Source of the DNA: Neolewinella aquimaris
GTDB lineage: Bacteria > Bacteroidota > Bacteroidia > Chitinophagales > Saprospiraceae
Direction of reading: 5' to 3'
DNA: 64,000 nt
Assembly (NCBI RefSeq): GCF_014197245.1
Contig: NZ_JACIFF010000002.1
Span: 479,068 to 543,067 of the forward strand
Shown: piece by piece, positions 1-8,877 of the stretch
Layout of the letters: each line of letters starts with the position of its first letter
Position numbering within the stretch: the stretch's first letter is position 1
Made by a program: the position numbers and the translations under genes
The notes under the pieces: generated by a model
Told to the model about the DNA's origin: nothing
The model's input: the letters and a program-made list of their open reading frames with translations, nothing else
The model's database searches: none

Positions 1-708
1 ACCAATCCTACCCCCGACCAGCCCGTCGATCCCCGCCTCGACTGGACGGTGGGTCGCGACGATGTCCCATTCCTGAACTGGGGCAAGCACGCTCCTTCCT
101 GGATTCGGGACCGCGAGTACTCCAGCGAGTACAGCGGCAAGAAGTTCAGCCACGACCTGGGAGAGGAATCTAGCGTAGGCTGGACCTCCAACCAGCTTAC
201 GGCCGTGAATATCCCCATCATCCGGTACGCCGACGTGCTGCTCTACCAGGCAGAGATCGATGTTTCCGCCGGCCGCTTAGAGGATGCCCGGGCAAAGGTG
301 AACATGATTCGTGAACGCGCCGGCAACTGCGCTCAGGGAAGCGACAACATTCCCGTACCGCTCGACGATCCCGTCATCACCTGGGCCACCTACAGCGTAG
401 AACCCTACACCCAGCCGTGGACGGACGCCGTCGCAGCGCGTGAGGCAGTTCGTCTGGAACGCCGCCTCGAGTTGGCCCTGGAGGGTCGCCGCCTGTTCGA
501 CCTTCGCCGCTACGCCATTCACGACAACTCCAACTACTTCGTGGAAACCCTCACGGACTATCTGGCGGTGGAAAAGACGCGGCGCCCGTTCCTGCAACAG
601 GCAAATACACCTACCACGGATAACTACTACTTCCCCATCCCCTCCACTGCGATCTTGCGCAGCCAGGTTGACGGGGTACCGACCCTGCGCCAGAACCCGG
701 GGTACTAA
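1..708 (+). CDS. SusD/RagB-family outer-membrane nutrient-binding lipoprotein (C-terminal part)
   Basis: The reading frame is open from the first base, so this is the last 235 residues of a longer gene; SusD proteins are usually 450-600 residues. Seen: the TPR-like NIPIIRYADVLLYQAE stretch, NMIRERAG, the hallmark RLERRLELALEGRRLFDLRRY block and a C-terminus ending in LRQNPGY, all typical of the SusD C-terminal domain. SusD proteins are surface lipoproteins that lid a SusC TonB-dependent porin and bind glycans or other nutrients, so a susC gene is expected just left of the window. It is followed by a hairpin and then by a cytochrome/FG-GAP lipoprotein. Substrate cannot be told from this fragment. 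Confidence 0.93.
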   Translation, partial: TNPTPDQPVDPRLDWTVGRDDVPFLNWGKHAPSWIRDREYSSEYSGKKFSHDLGEESSVGWTSNQLTAVNIPIIRYADVLLYQAEIDVSAGRLEDARAKVNMIRERAGNCAQGSDNIPVPLDDPVITWATYSVEPYTQPWTDAVAAREAVRLERRLELALEGRRLFDLRRYAIHDNSNYFVETLTDYLAVEKTRRPFLQQANTPTTDNYYFPIPSTAILRSQVDGVPTLRQNPGY

Positions 709-763
709 ACCCGCACATCTTTTCGCCACGGCCTCCCTTCGGGATCGTCGACAACTACTTACA

Positions 764-792
764 AAGCCCTCCGATACCGCATCGGGGGGCTT
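764..792 (+). terminator. Hairpin after susD
   Basis: A 12-bp stem (AAGCCCTCCGAT pairing with ATCGGGGGGCTT through one G-T wobble) around a 5-base loop lies between the SusD stop and the next start. Only a short T-rich stretch follows, so it may attenuate rather than fully stop transcription. Confidence 0.5.
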
Positions 793-804
793 GTAATTGT
801 CCCC

Positions 805-2325
805 ATGAGCAACCGCCTAATCCTTTCGTTTGGCCTACTCGTCCTTTGCGTGTTGTTGTTCGGAAGGTGCCAGCGTGATACTCCCCCGCCCCACCCCGGC
901 CAGTTGCTGGCCACGACTTACTGCGCGTCCTGCCATCAGTTGCCCACCCCCGATCAGCTGACCCGGGAAATCTGGACCGATGAGGTGCTGCCGAAAATGG
1001 GGGCCTTTTACGGCATCTACGAAAGTTACCCTCGCCGGTACTTCCTGGAAAACCCAGACAATGCTCCCTACGTAGATCACCTCTACCCGGAGCAGCCCGT
1101 GATGGACACCGCCGACTGGCACCAAATCGTCGATTATTTCGTGGGCCAGGCGCCGGACCGCCTGTTGGGAAGCAAAGCCCCCCAGGACCTGCTCCAGCTC
1201 AGGCTATTCCGGCCGGTACCCATATACGACTCTACGACCACCACCGCTCCCTACACTACTCTGCTCCAATTCGACACCCTTCACCGTCACATTATCACCG
1301 GCGGCCCCGGCAGAGGGTTGCGCACCTTTACGGCCGACCACAACCTGCTATCGACGAATCCCCTCACTTCAACCCCCAGCGATCTTGACGTCGCTACGGG
1401 CCAAGTTTTGCTGATGGGTAGTCTACTACCCTCCGATATACCCCGCGGCAGTCTAACCGATCTTGCTGGCACCCGCGTCCCCGCCTTCCCGGATTCCCTG
1501 GCACGCCCGGTACAGATGGTGCAGTTGGACCTGGATCAGAACGGACGCTTAGAGACCGTTGTGGCGGAGTACGGCAATATGGTCGGCTATCTGAACAGCT
1601 ACGAACTCACGGAGGAAACCGGCACTTACCGGAAATGTACCCTACAAAACCAAGCCGGGGCGTTACGGCTGCGGGTAGCCGACCTCGACCGGGACGGACA
1701 CGACGACCTGCTGGTGCTCTACGCCCAGGGCAACGAATCGGTGATCGCCTACCTCAGTAAGCCCGGAACCTTTGAACGCAGGGAACTCCTCAGTTTCCCG
1801 GCGGTTTACGGCTCCTCCGACCTGGAAGTAGTGGATTTCGACGGGGATGGCGACCTGGACCTGCTGTGTACCAACGGCGACAATTTTGACTACCAGCCCA
1901 TTCCCAAACCCTATCACGGAATCCGCATCTACCTGAACGACGGCGAAGGCCACTTTTCCGAAGCCTACTTCTACCCCATGGATGGTGCCTACGACCTTGC
2001 CGTCGATGACTTCGACCTTGATGGGGACATGGACATCGCCGCCATTGCTTACTTTATCCCCCCCAGTCTCCGTGCCACGCGCAGTTTCGTTTTTCTTGAG
2101 CAACAGGATCGTGGGGGCAGCGAGCTGTCCTTCACCGCGGCATCCTTCGTCAAGGAATCCGACCAACACTACCTGACCATGGCGGCGGGGGACGTAGACG
2201 CCGACGGAGATACCGATCTGCTGATCGGCAGCTTTGCCGCTTACCTGCCCGACGGATTACGGGGGCAGCCGTCTACCGTCACCCAGGCCCCCGTGTACAT
2301 CTACCTGGAGAACCTCGCCCGCTAA
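805..2325 (+). CDS. Lipoprotein with c-type haem motif and FG-GAP/VCBS repeats
   Basis: 506 residues. The N-terminus is a lipoprotein signal (hydrophobic stretch, lipobox LFGRC with Cys22). Residues 40-44 are CASCH, a haem c attachment site, and Met65 in LPKMG is a likely axial ligand, so the first ~110 residues look like a small monohaem cytochrome domain. The rest is a beta-propeller of FG-GAP/VCBS repeats with calcium-type loops (DLDRDGHDD, VDFDGDGDLD, DFDLDGDMD, DVDADGDTD). Such propellers usually mediate extracellular binding. It lies in the same direction as the SusD gene and a second FG-GAP lipoprotein, suggesting a shared surface complex. Whether it carries electrons or the haem is structural is unknown. 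Confidence 0.85.
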   Translation: MSNRLILSFGLLVLCVLLFGRCQRDTPPPHPGQLLATTYCASCHQLPTPDQLTREIWTDEVLPKMGAFYGIYESYPRRYFLENPDNAPYVDHLYPEQPVMDTADWHQIVDYFVGQAPDRLLGSKAPQDLLQLRLFRPVPIYDSTTTTAPYTTLLQFDTLHRHIITGGPGRGLRTFTADHNLLSTNPLTSTPSDLDVATGQVLLMGSLLPSDIPRGSLTDLAGTRVPAFPDSLARPVQMVQLDLDQNGRLETVVAEYGNMVGYLNSYELTEETGTYRKCTLQNQAGALRLRVADLDRDGHDDLLVLYAQGNESVIAYLSKPGTFERRELLSFPAVYGSSDLEVVDFDGDGDLDLLCTNGDNFDYQPIPKPYHGIRIYLNDGEGHFSEAYFYPMDGAYDLAVDDFDLDGDMDIAAIAYFIPPSLRATRSFVFLEQQDRGGSELSFTAASFVKESDQHYLTMAAGDVDADGDTDLLIGSFAAYLPDGLRGQPSTVTQAPVYIYLENLAR

Positions 2326-2421
2326 CGGACCTTGTACGCTGCATGACCACTCCTTCAGAATTAGTGGTGTGCCTTCAATCAGCCGGTGCTTTTTGTTAAT
2401 TTACCCCGACAACCTTTTTAC

Positions 2422-5400
2422 ATGCCTATTCTACGTAGTTGGTCGATTGTCCCGTTGGTCCTTGCTGTAAGTGCAATCGGCTTATACACGGGTTGTCGGC
2501 CGTCGTCGGATGCATACACAAGCCCCGAGGCCCCACTGTTCTCCACCCTCACCGCCCGGGAGACCGGCATCGATTTCATCAACGAGGTCACCGATGGCGA
2601 GGGCTACAACGTCCTGTCCTACCGCAACTTTTACAACGGTGCCGGGGTGGCCATCGCCGACCTGAACGGGGACGGTATGAATGACCTCTACTTCACCGCC
2701 AATCAGGGCCCAAACCGGCTCTACCTCAATCGCGGCGACTGGAAGTTCGAGGAAGTGGAGGGCGGGGCCGCAGGAGCAATGTCCTGGAGTACCGGGGTGA
2801 GTGCAGTGGACGTGAATGCCGACGGGCGCATTGATCTGTATGTCTGTAATTCCGGTGATCCGGCGGGGCAGCATCGCTCTAACGAACTCTTCATCAACCA
2901 GGGCAACGACGATCGCGGGATACCGATCTTCCGGGAAGCAGCTGTGGAATATGGCCTCGACGATCAGGGGTTCAGCACCCACGCCGCCTGGTTCGATTAC
3001 GACAAAGACGGTGACCTGGACGTCTACCTGCTCAACAACTCCTACCTGAATCCGCAGGTTATCGACCCCAGTGGGGACAACCGCAGTCGGCGCGATCCCG
3101 AAGGGGGGGACAAACTCTTCCGCAACGACTCCGCCCCCGGGGGCCAGCCGCACTTCACCGACGTATCCGAGGAAGCCGGCATCTATGGATCCCGCATCGG
3201 GTTCGGTCTCGGCTCCGGACTGGGCGACTTCAACGGCGACAACTGGACCGACCTGTACATCAGCAACGATTTTTGGGAGCGCGACTACCTCTACATCAAC
3301 CAACGGGACGGCACCTTTCGCGAAGAACTCATCGACCGAATCGACCATGTATCCATCTCCTCCATGGGTTCCGACGTCGGCGACCTCGACAACGACGGGG
3401 ACATGGACATCTTCAGTACGGACATGCTGGCCGCCGACAACCAACGCCTGAAGGCTTCGACCGTATTCGACACCTACACCTCCGCCGGCATCCGCTACGA
3501 AGCAAACTACCACCACCAGATCCTGCAAAACTGCCTGCAGGTCAACGACGGCACCGCCAACTTTAGCGAGGTGGCCCACTTCGCCGGAGTAAGTGCAACC
3601 GACTGGAGCTGGGGGGCGCTGATTTTCGACATGGACCTGGATGGACGGAAGGACATCTTCGTGGCCAACGGCATCTACCGCGATATCATGGACCTCGACT
3701 TCAGCGACTTCATTGACGATAAGGATCGCGTGAAACAGATGGTGATCGACAAGGGCCGCTACGACTGGCGGGATTTTGTCAACCTGATGCCCCACAATGA
3801 TCAACCGAACTATGCTTTCCTCAACCGGGGCGACCTACGATTTGAGAATAGGTCCTACGAACTGGGCCTGGGCGAACCCTCCTTCAGCAACGGGGCCGCC
3901 TACGGCGACCTGGATGGAGACGGCGATCTGGACCTGATCGTAAACAACTTGAATCAGCCCCCGCTGGTGTACCGCAACGGTGCCCGGGAGGCCGGTCAGC
4001 ATAGCCTGGTGGTACGCCTGCAGGGACCCTCCACGAATCCCCTGGGTATCGGGGCGACCGCAAGACTCATCACTGCCAATCAAACCCAGGTGCTCGAGCA
4101 GTATCCTACCCGGGGCTTCCTCAGCACCGTGGGTCCGGAGCTCATTTTCGGTGTCGGAGCCGACGAAAACCCCACCCAGTTGGAAGTTCGCTGGCCCGAC
4201 GGACGTGTTTCCCGGGTAGACCACCCCACCGTTGATGGCGTGACGGTGGTCGATCATGCCGGGTCAATTGATGCAGAGATAGTCCCCCCTGCCGTCGAAG
4301 ATCAGACGCTCTTCGTCGCCGCCGACGCTTTCGACGTTCCGCCCACGCACGAGGAACCCTTCTTCAACGACTTCGACCACGAGCGGCTGTTGCTGCGTAA
4401 GCTTTCGGATCCCGGGCCCAAGATCGTGAAGGGCGACGTCAACGGAGACGGGCGGGAAGACTTCCTGCTGCTCGGCTCCGCCAACGATCCGGATAAGCTA
4501 TATTTTCAGGAGGCGGACGGCAGTTTCCGGCGCGTAGCCAACGCCAGCCTCGAGCAGTCGGCCCCCTTCGAAAGCAGTTGCGGGGCGTTTTTCGATGCCG
4601 ACGGGGATGGCGACGTCGACCTCCTGGTGGGTAACGGGGGCAACGAACTGGCCCGTGGCTTCGACGCTTACGTAGTCCGCTACTACGAAAACCTCGACGG
4701 CACCCTCGTATACAATCCCGTAATGGCTCCCCAGGCCGGCGGCGAGATAAGCTGCATCGTTCCGGAGGATATCGACCTGGACGGTGACATCGACCTGTTT
4801 ATCGGCGGGCGGGCCGTACCGGGCAATTACGGACTGGTGCCCCAGTCGTTTCTCTTCATTCGGGAGGGGTCGCAGTGGGTAAACAGTACGCCCCGCGACA
4901 TCGCTACCGCCGGTATGGTGACCGATGCCGTATGGAGCGACCTCAATTCAGACGGGCGACCCGACCTGATCATGGTAGGCGACTGGATGCCGGTTACGGT
5001 AGCCTTTATGCTGAATGACGCCAAGATCAGCAGCATCTTCGAAGTACCTAATTCTTCCGGCTGGTACAACGCAATCGCGGCGGCGGACCTGGACGGTGAC
5101 GGATTGGAAGATCTCGTTGTCGGAAACTGGGGGTTGAACAGCAAATTTCGTGCCTCCGCCGAGCGTCCGCTGCGCTTGCTGACTAAGGATTTCGACCAGA
5201 ACGACAAGTCGGAATTCATCATCGAGTGGTACCCTCCGGCCGACGCAAGGCGTTATCCCTTCGCCCAGAAGAAGCAACTTCACGAACAACTTCCCGGTCT
5301 CCGCAAGAAGACCCTGAAGTACGAGGATTACGCCCGGGCGACCTACGAGACCCTCTTTACCGAAGAAGAACGGCAGGGTGTAATTGAGCGCGGAGCGCAG

Positions 5401-5787
5401 CAACTGCAGAGCTGTGTAATCTGGAACAAGGGGGAGGGCAAGGTCATCACCGAACCCCTACCCTGGCAAGCTCAGCTGAATCCACAGTTTACCATCGCGA
5501 TCGGTGACGTAAATGGCGACGACCGGCCCGACCTCTGGCTCGGGGGCAACATTTACGGCCTATCCCCCCAGGTGGGACGTGCCGATGCCGGCCGTGGGAC
5601 TCTTCTGCTGAATGCCGGCGACCGCCAGTGGGAATACGTCGAACCCACCCGGGCGGGCATCAACCTGCAGGGCCAGGTACGGGATGCCCAGTGGCTCGAC
5701 TTGGCCAACGGTGGACAAACGCTGCTCATCGCCCGTAACGATGCCGAGCTCAAAGCCTTCCGGATCAACAAACAGACGAGCCGTTGA
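2422..5787 (+). CDS. FG-GAP repeat and ASPIC/UnbV-domain lipoprotein
   Basis: 1121 residues from the ATG at 2422, chosen because it opens a lipoprotein signal (MPILRSW, hydrophobic core, GLYTGC lipobox); an in-frame ATG 36 bases upstream would spoil it. Two sets of FG-GAP/VCBS repeats with DxNxDG and DxDxDG calcium loops (residues ~70-520 and ~640-1110) flank an ASPIC/UnbV domain around residues 530-610, recognisable from GIGATARL, TRGFLSTVG, LIFGVG and WPDGRV. This CRTAC1-like architecture is frequent beside SusCD pairs in marine Bacteroidota. The protein is expected on the cell surface; its ligand is unknown. It carries one copy of the dispersed 18-base word at 2760-2777. Confidence 0.88.
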   Translation: MPILRSWSIVPLVLAVSAIGLYTGCRPSSDAYTSPEAPLFSTLTARETGIDFINEVTDGEGYNVLSYRNFYNGAGVAIADLNGDGMNDLYFTANQGPNRLYLNRGDWKFEEVEGGAAGAMSWSTGVSAVDVNADGRIDLYVCNSGDPAGQHRSNELFINQGNDDRGIPIFREAAVEYGLDDQGFSTHAAWFDYDKDGDLDVYLLNNSYLNPQVIDPSGDNRSRRDPEGGDKLFRNDSAPGGQPHFTDVSEEAGIYGSRIGFGLGSGLGDFNGDNWTDLYISNDFWERDYLYINQRDGTFREELIDRIDHVSISSMGSDVGDLDNDGDMDIFSTDMLAADNQRLKASTVFDTYTSAGIRYEANYHHQILQNCLQVNDGTANFSEVAHFAGVSATDWSWGALIFDMDLDGRKDIFVANGIYRDIMDLDFSDFIDDKDRVKQMVIDKGRYDWRDFVNLMPHNDQPNYAFLNRGDLRFENRSYELGLGEPSFSNGAAYGDLDGDGDLDLIVNNLNQPPLVYRNGAREAGQHSLVVRLQGPSTNPLGIGATARLITANQTQVLEQYPTRGFLSTVGPELIFGVGADENPTQLEVRWPDGRVSRVDHPTVDGVTVVDHAGSIDAEIVPPAVEDQTLFVAADAFDVPPTHEEPFFNDFDHERLLLRKLSDPGPKIVKGDVNGDGREDFLLLGSANDPDKLYFQEADGSFRRVANASLEQSAPFESSCGAFFDADGDGDVDLLVGNGGNELARGFDAYVVRYYENLDGTLVYNPVMAPQAGGEISCIVPEDIDLDGDIDLFIGGRAVPGNYGLVPQSFLFIREGSQWVNSTPRDIATAGMVTDAVWSDLNSDGRPDLIMVGDWMPVTVAFMLNDAKISSIFEVPNSSGWYNAIAAADLDGDGLEDLVVGNWGLNSKFRASAERPLRLLTKDFDQNDKSEFIIEWYPPADARRYPFAQKKQLHEQLPGLRKKTLKYEDYARATYETLFTEEERQGVIERGAQQLQSCVIWNKGEGKVITEPLPWQAQLNPQFTIAIGDVNGDDRPDLWLGGNIYGLSPQVGRADAGRGTLLLNAGDRQWEYVEPTRAGINLQGQVRDAQWLDLANGGQTLLIARNDAELKAFRINKQTSR

Positions 5788-5987
5788 CCCAAATTGCTCC
5801 TTGCCACAATCTCCCTGCACCTGCGCGCCGCCGCCCGAACTAAGTGTTGTGGCGCGACCAAAAGTGTGTACCAACTGGACGGGAACGGTGGCCGCAGTAC
5901 CTTTACTCTTGTGGGAGAGGAACGTCGCACCAACCGGCTGAGCTTTTAGCGGAACAAGTCGGCCCCACTGACATTGTTATCAAACGT

Positions 5988-6524
5988 ATGCGTTACCCCA
6001 TTTTTATTACTCTTCTGCTGAGTATGCTTGGCTGTCAGGAGCCGGTTCCCGTGGCATCACTGGGTGATATTATCGCTCCGTCGGTCGCGGGGGAGGAATC
6101 CCTTCCCATTGTCTACCAGCACTATGATGAAATTGCTCCCATATTTAGCCAGCGTAACGACACGACCTACGTCATCAATTTTTGGGCTACCTGGTGCAAA
6201 CCGTGCCTGGAGGAACTCCCCCTGCTGAACAGTCTGCAACGGCAGTACGACGATGCCGCGCTGCGGGTTGTTTTGGTAAGTTTGGACACCGAGACTCGCG
6301 CTATCGCCCGCATCCCGGAGTACCTCAATCGGCGTGGCATCGACCTGCCCACTATAGTGCTGACCGACGAGCGGCCAAGCTGGATGCGCGACCTCGACGG
6401 GAACTGGAACGGGGCGCTGCCCACCACTTTCATATACCGGAACGACTTGCGCTACATCTATCGCCGCAATTTCCGTACGCTGCCCGATGTGCAGGAAGCC
6501 GTCGCTCCCCTAATTGGCCTGTAG
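5988..6524 (+). CDS. TlpA-family thiol-disulfide oxidoreductase (lipoprotein)
   Basis: 178 residues. Start at 5988 gives a lipoprotein signal (MRYPIFITLLLSMLGC); an upstream in-frame ATG at 5844 adds a 48-residue stretch with no family match. The thioredoxin fold is shown by NFWATWCKPCLEELPLL with the active-site CKPC and by the cis-Pro region ALPTTF. Family members reduce periplasmic disulfides, often for cytochrome c maturation, which would suit the haem-motif lipoprotein two genes upstream. That link is an inference. The 200-bp gap before it holds no gene. Confidence 0.85.
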   Translation: MRYPIFITLLLSMLGCQEPVPVASLGDIIAPSVAGEESLPIVYQHYDEIAPIFSQRNDTTYVINFWATWCKPCLEELPLLNSLQRQYDDAALRVVLVSLDTETRAIARIPEYLNRRGIDLPTIVLTDERPSWMRDLDGNWNGALPTTFIYRNDLRYIYRRNFRTLPDVQEAVAPLIGL

Positions 6525-6596
6525 CCGACTTTTCCCCCTGGCTACGGCAAATTACATGGGTGAATTTGCTATTTTGGAGGAATAATCGCAACGAAT

Positions 6597-7178
6597 ATGC
6601 GGCACCTCTACCTCCTCTTTCTATTTTGTCTGCCCTGTCTCCTTCCCGCCGAATCCTACCGAGGGTTTCTGCTCACCAAGGACGGGCATCAGCTCACGGG
6701 CTACCTCAACGTACTGCAGTATTCGCCGGGGGGCAATCTCATCACCTTTACCAACGACTTCGGCGACGAGTACCAGATACACCCCTTCCTCGTCAGTGGG
6801 TTTGGGTTTAACTACAACGGCGAGGCCATGCGGTTCGTAAGCCGGCGGCACGAGGGCATGTGGTATTTCCTGCAGGAAGAGGTTCGCGGTCGGGTCATCA
6901 GCCTTTTCCGCCTCCCTAGGGGCACCGGTCGTTGGGTAGACGACAGTATGCTGCGGATGTTTCGGGAGCAGCCCCCCGAATACTACCTGGAGTACGGCCA
7001 GGGGCAGTTCCTGCCGATTCCCCGCACCGGCTATAAGCGTAGCCTGCGCGACTTCTTTCGCCAGGCCAGTCCGGACTTGGCCGAAAAGATCGGTTCTCGC
7101 GGTTACCGCTACCGGAACATGAATAGCATCGTTTTGGAATTTAATGAGCGCAGTGCCCGGAGGCGGCGCAGGCTTTAA
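6597..7178 (+). CDS. Secreted protein of unknown function
   Basis: 193 residues with a clear Sec signal peptide (MRHLYLLFLFCLPCLLPAES). The mature part begins YRGFLLTKDGHQLTGYLNV and ends in a basic tail rich in Arg (SARRRRRL). It has no motif I recognise; the alternating pattern of the first 90 residues suggests beta structure. Its own promoter probably precedes it, since a TATTTTGG box lies about 20 bases before the start. It stands alone between the tlpA-like gene and the TM2 gene, both facing the same way. Confidence 0.7.
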   Translation: MRHLYLLFLFCLPCLLPAESYRGFLLTKDGHQLTGYLNVLQYSPGGNLITFTNDFGDEYQIHPFLVSGFGFNYNGEAMRFVSRRHEGMWYFLQEEVRGRVISLFRLPRGTGRWVDDSMLRMFREQPPEYYLEYGQGQFLPIPRTGYKRSLRDFFRQASPDLAEKIGSRGYRYRNMNSIVLEFNERSARRRRRL

Positions 7179-7273
7179 GCAGACTCAACCACGCGCCAAC
7201 CCTTCCGGAGGAAAGGCGTTAGCATAGGGTCGGGTCTACCAACCGGCCGGTTACACCATTCGTCAGGCAGCGC

Positions 7274-8128
7274 ATGTTAAAAAAAGACCTCGCGGGTTTC
7301 TTCGCCTTCTTCCTCGGCGTTTTCGGCGTGCACCGCTTCTACCTCGGGCAGTGGTGGCGGGGCGCAGCCCAGTTTGTCGGTTTTTGGGCTATTATCGCTT
7401 TTCTGGCGGAAGAGGGCCCCGAAATGCCGGCCCCGTTCATCCTGGTCGGATTCGTGCTCGCGCCCATTATAACCGCTATCGTATTTTGGGCTACCCCCTA
7501 CGAACGGTGGGCGGCGAAGTATGACCCTGAAGCGTTGGTGGCCCAGGGGTATGCCCCCCCGACTACCACCGGCCGTTACCCTACGGTAGCCACCGCACAG
7601 GCTCCGAAACCAAGCCTAAAGTCCCTAAAGGCCGAGGGCGTCAAATATTACCGATCCGGGGATTTTGACCTGGCCATAGAGGCGTTTCAGGAGGCCATCG
7701 AACTAGCCCCGTCGGATCCGGCCGCCCACTTTAACGTCGCGTGCTGCTACGCTCTACTGGGTCAGTATCCCGCCGCCCTCCGCCACCTGGAACTTGCCGT
7801 CACCTACCGCCTTCCCAAGCCGGAACGGATCGAATCCCATCCGGCCCTGAAGGAGCTGCGTGCCTCGACGGCCTACCGCTGCTTCCGCAGCAACAACTAC
7901 CGCGAACTCAATCTCGTGTCCCTCACGCAATCCGCCCAACCGGCACCCGCCGATGAAGCCGAGGACGTGCTGGAAGACTTTGCGGCCCCGCCCCGCAGCG
8001 ATGCCTCCAACCGGCGCATGCTGGATGATGACCTGTTAGTCCAGATCAACCGGCTGCGGGAATTGCACGATGCCGGCGTACTTACCCAACAAGAATATCG
8101 CAAGCAGCGGGAAAAGCTTCTTGGCTGA
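7274..8128 (+). CDS. TM2-domain, TPR and SHOCT multidomain membrane protein
   Basis: 284 residues. Residues 1-85 are a TM2 domain: two hydrophobic helices with GVFGVHRFYLGQWWRG between them. Residues ~115-185 form TPR-like helices (KAEGVKYYRSGDFDLAIEAF, AAHFNVACCYALLGQYPAAL). The last ~35 residues match a SHOCT segment (LVQINRLRELHDAGVLTQQEYRKQREKLL), a short oligomerisation helix pair usually at protein ends. All three parts are common alone; this order is less usual. Its stop overlaps the next start by one base (TGATG at 8126-8130), so the two genes are translationally coupled. Confidence 0.85.
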   Translation: MLKKDLAGFFAFFLGVFGVHRFYLGQWWRGAAQFVGFWAIIAFLAEEGPEMPAPFILVGFVLAPIITAIVFWATPYERWAAKYDPEALVAQGYAPPTTTGRYPTVATAQAPKPSLKSLKAEGVKYYRSGDFDLAIEAFQEAIELAPSDPAAHFNVACCYALLGQYPAALRHLELAVTYRLPKPERIESHPALKELRASTAYRCFRSNNYRELNLVSLTQSAQPAPADEAEDVLEDFAAPPRSDASNRRMLDDDLLVQINRLRELHDAGVLTQQEYRKQREKLLG

Positions 8129-8877
8129 TGTGGCAACTACTCCTCTTGCTAATCTGCTGGACGGGCACCCTGACGGCCCAGGGCCTGGCCGGCGTGCGCA
8201 ACCTGGACCCGGCGTTTCTCGTCAGCCTGGGGTACGGTCCCTTCGCCCCGGCGGGCGACCTTTTTGACCGGTTCGGTGCCGGCTTCTCTTTAGATGCCGG
8301 TCTTTCCTACACTCCGACCGATTCGCGGTGGCAGATCGGGGGGATGGCGCAGTACGGCTTCGGAAGCGAGGTAAAGGAAGATGTGCTCGCCGGCTTTCGC
8401 ACGGATGCCGGCTTCATCATCGGCAATCAGCGACAACCCGCGACGGTAGAACTACGGCAACGGCAATTTTTCGCGGGGGCCCGTCTCGGCTATACCATTC
8501 CGCTTGGCGACAACCCACGTGCCGGCCTTCAGCTTACTACCGGGGCCGGCTACTTTTTCAGTCGGATCCGTTTCCAGCAAGATCCCGCCCAGTACGTTCC
8601 CCAGATCGACAAACTCGCTCAGGCCGGTTACGACCGGTTGGCGGGTGGGCCGGCTATTTATCAATTTATCGGCTATCAGCAACTCGGTCAGGATCGGCGA
8701 CTAAATTTCTATGCCGGCGGAGAAATTATGGCAGGGTTCACGAAGCAACTCCGTAGTTTCGACATCCCCCTTGGTTCACCTCCCTCTCCCGCCGGGCGGA
8801 CGGACATAATTCTAGGATTCAAGGCCGGACTAATCGTACCCCTTTACCACGGTGAGGGCAAGGAAATATATTACTGA
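8128..8877 (+). CDS. Putative outer-membrane beta-barrel protein
   Basis: 249 residues with an N-terminal signal (MWQLLLLLICWTGTLTAQG). The mature protein alternates aromatic/hydrophobic and polar residues with repeated Gly-rich turns (GLSYTPTDSRWQIGGMAQYGFGSE, ARLGYTIPLGDNPRAGLQL, FYAGGEIMAGF), as in small outer-membrane barrels, and ends FKAGLIVPLYHGEGKEIYY. It starts on the TGATG overlap with the TM2 gene and its last 26 bases overlap the GTG start of the Kdo-transferase gene, so the three form one coupled envelope operon. Specific function unknown. Confidence 0.7.
   Translation: MWQLLLLLICWTGTLTAQGLAGVRNLDPAFLVSLGYGPFAPAGDLFDRFGAGFSLDAGLSYTPTDSRWQIGGMAQYGFGSEVKEDVLAGFRTDAGFIIGNQRQPATVELRQRQFFAGARLGYTIPLGDNPRAGLQLTTGAGYFFSRIRFQQDPAQYVPQIDKLAQAGYDRLAGGPAIYQFIGYQQLGQDRRLNFYAGGEIMAGFTKQLRSFDIPLGSPPSPAGRTDIILGFKAGLIVPLYHGEGKEIYY

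Noticed and set aside
2482..3804. 440-codon open frame on the minus strand
   Set aside because: It lies wholly antisense to the FG-GAP/ASPIC gene and reflects the DxDxDG codon pattern read backwards; no family features.
5788..5987. Possible small gene or RNA in the gap before the TlpA-like gene
   Set aside because: Only a weak TACCTTTA box is seen; no supported frame, tRNA or stable hairpin.
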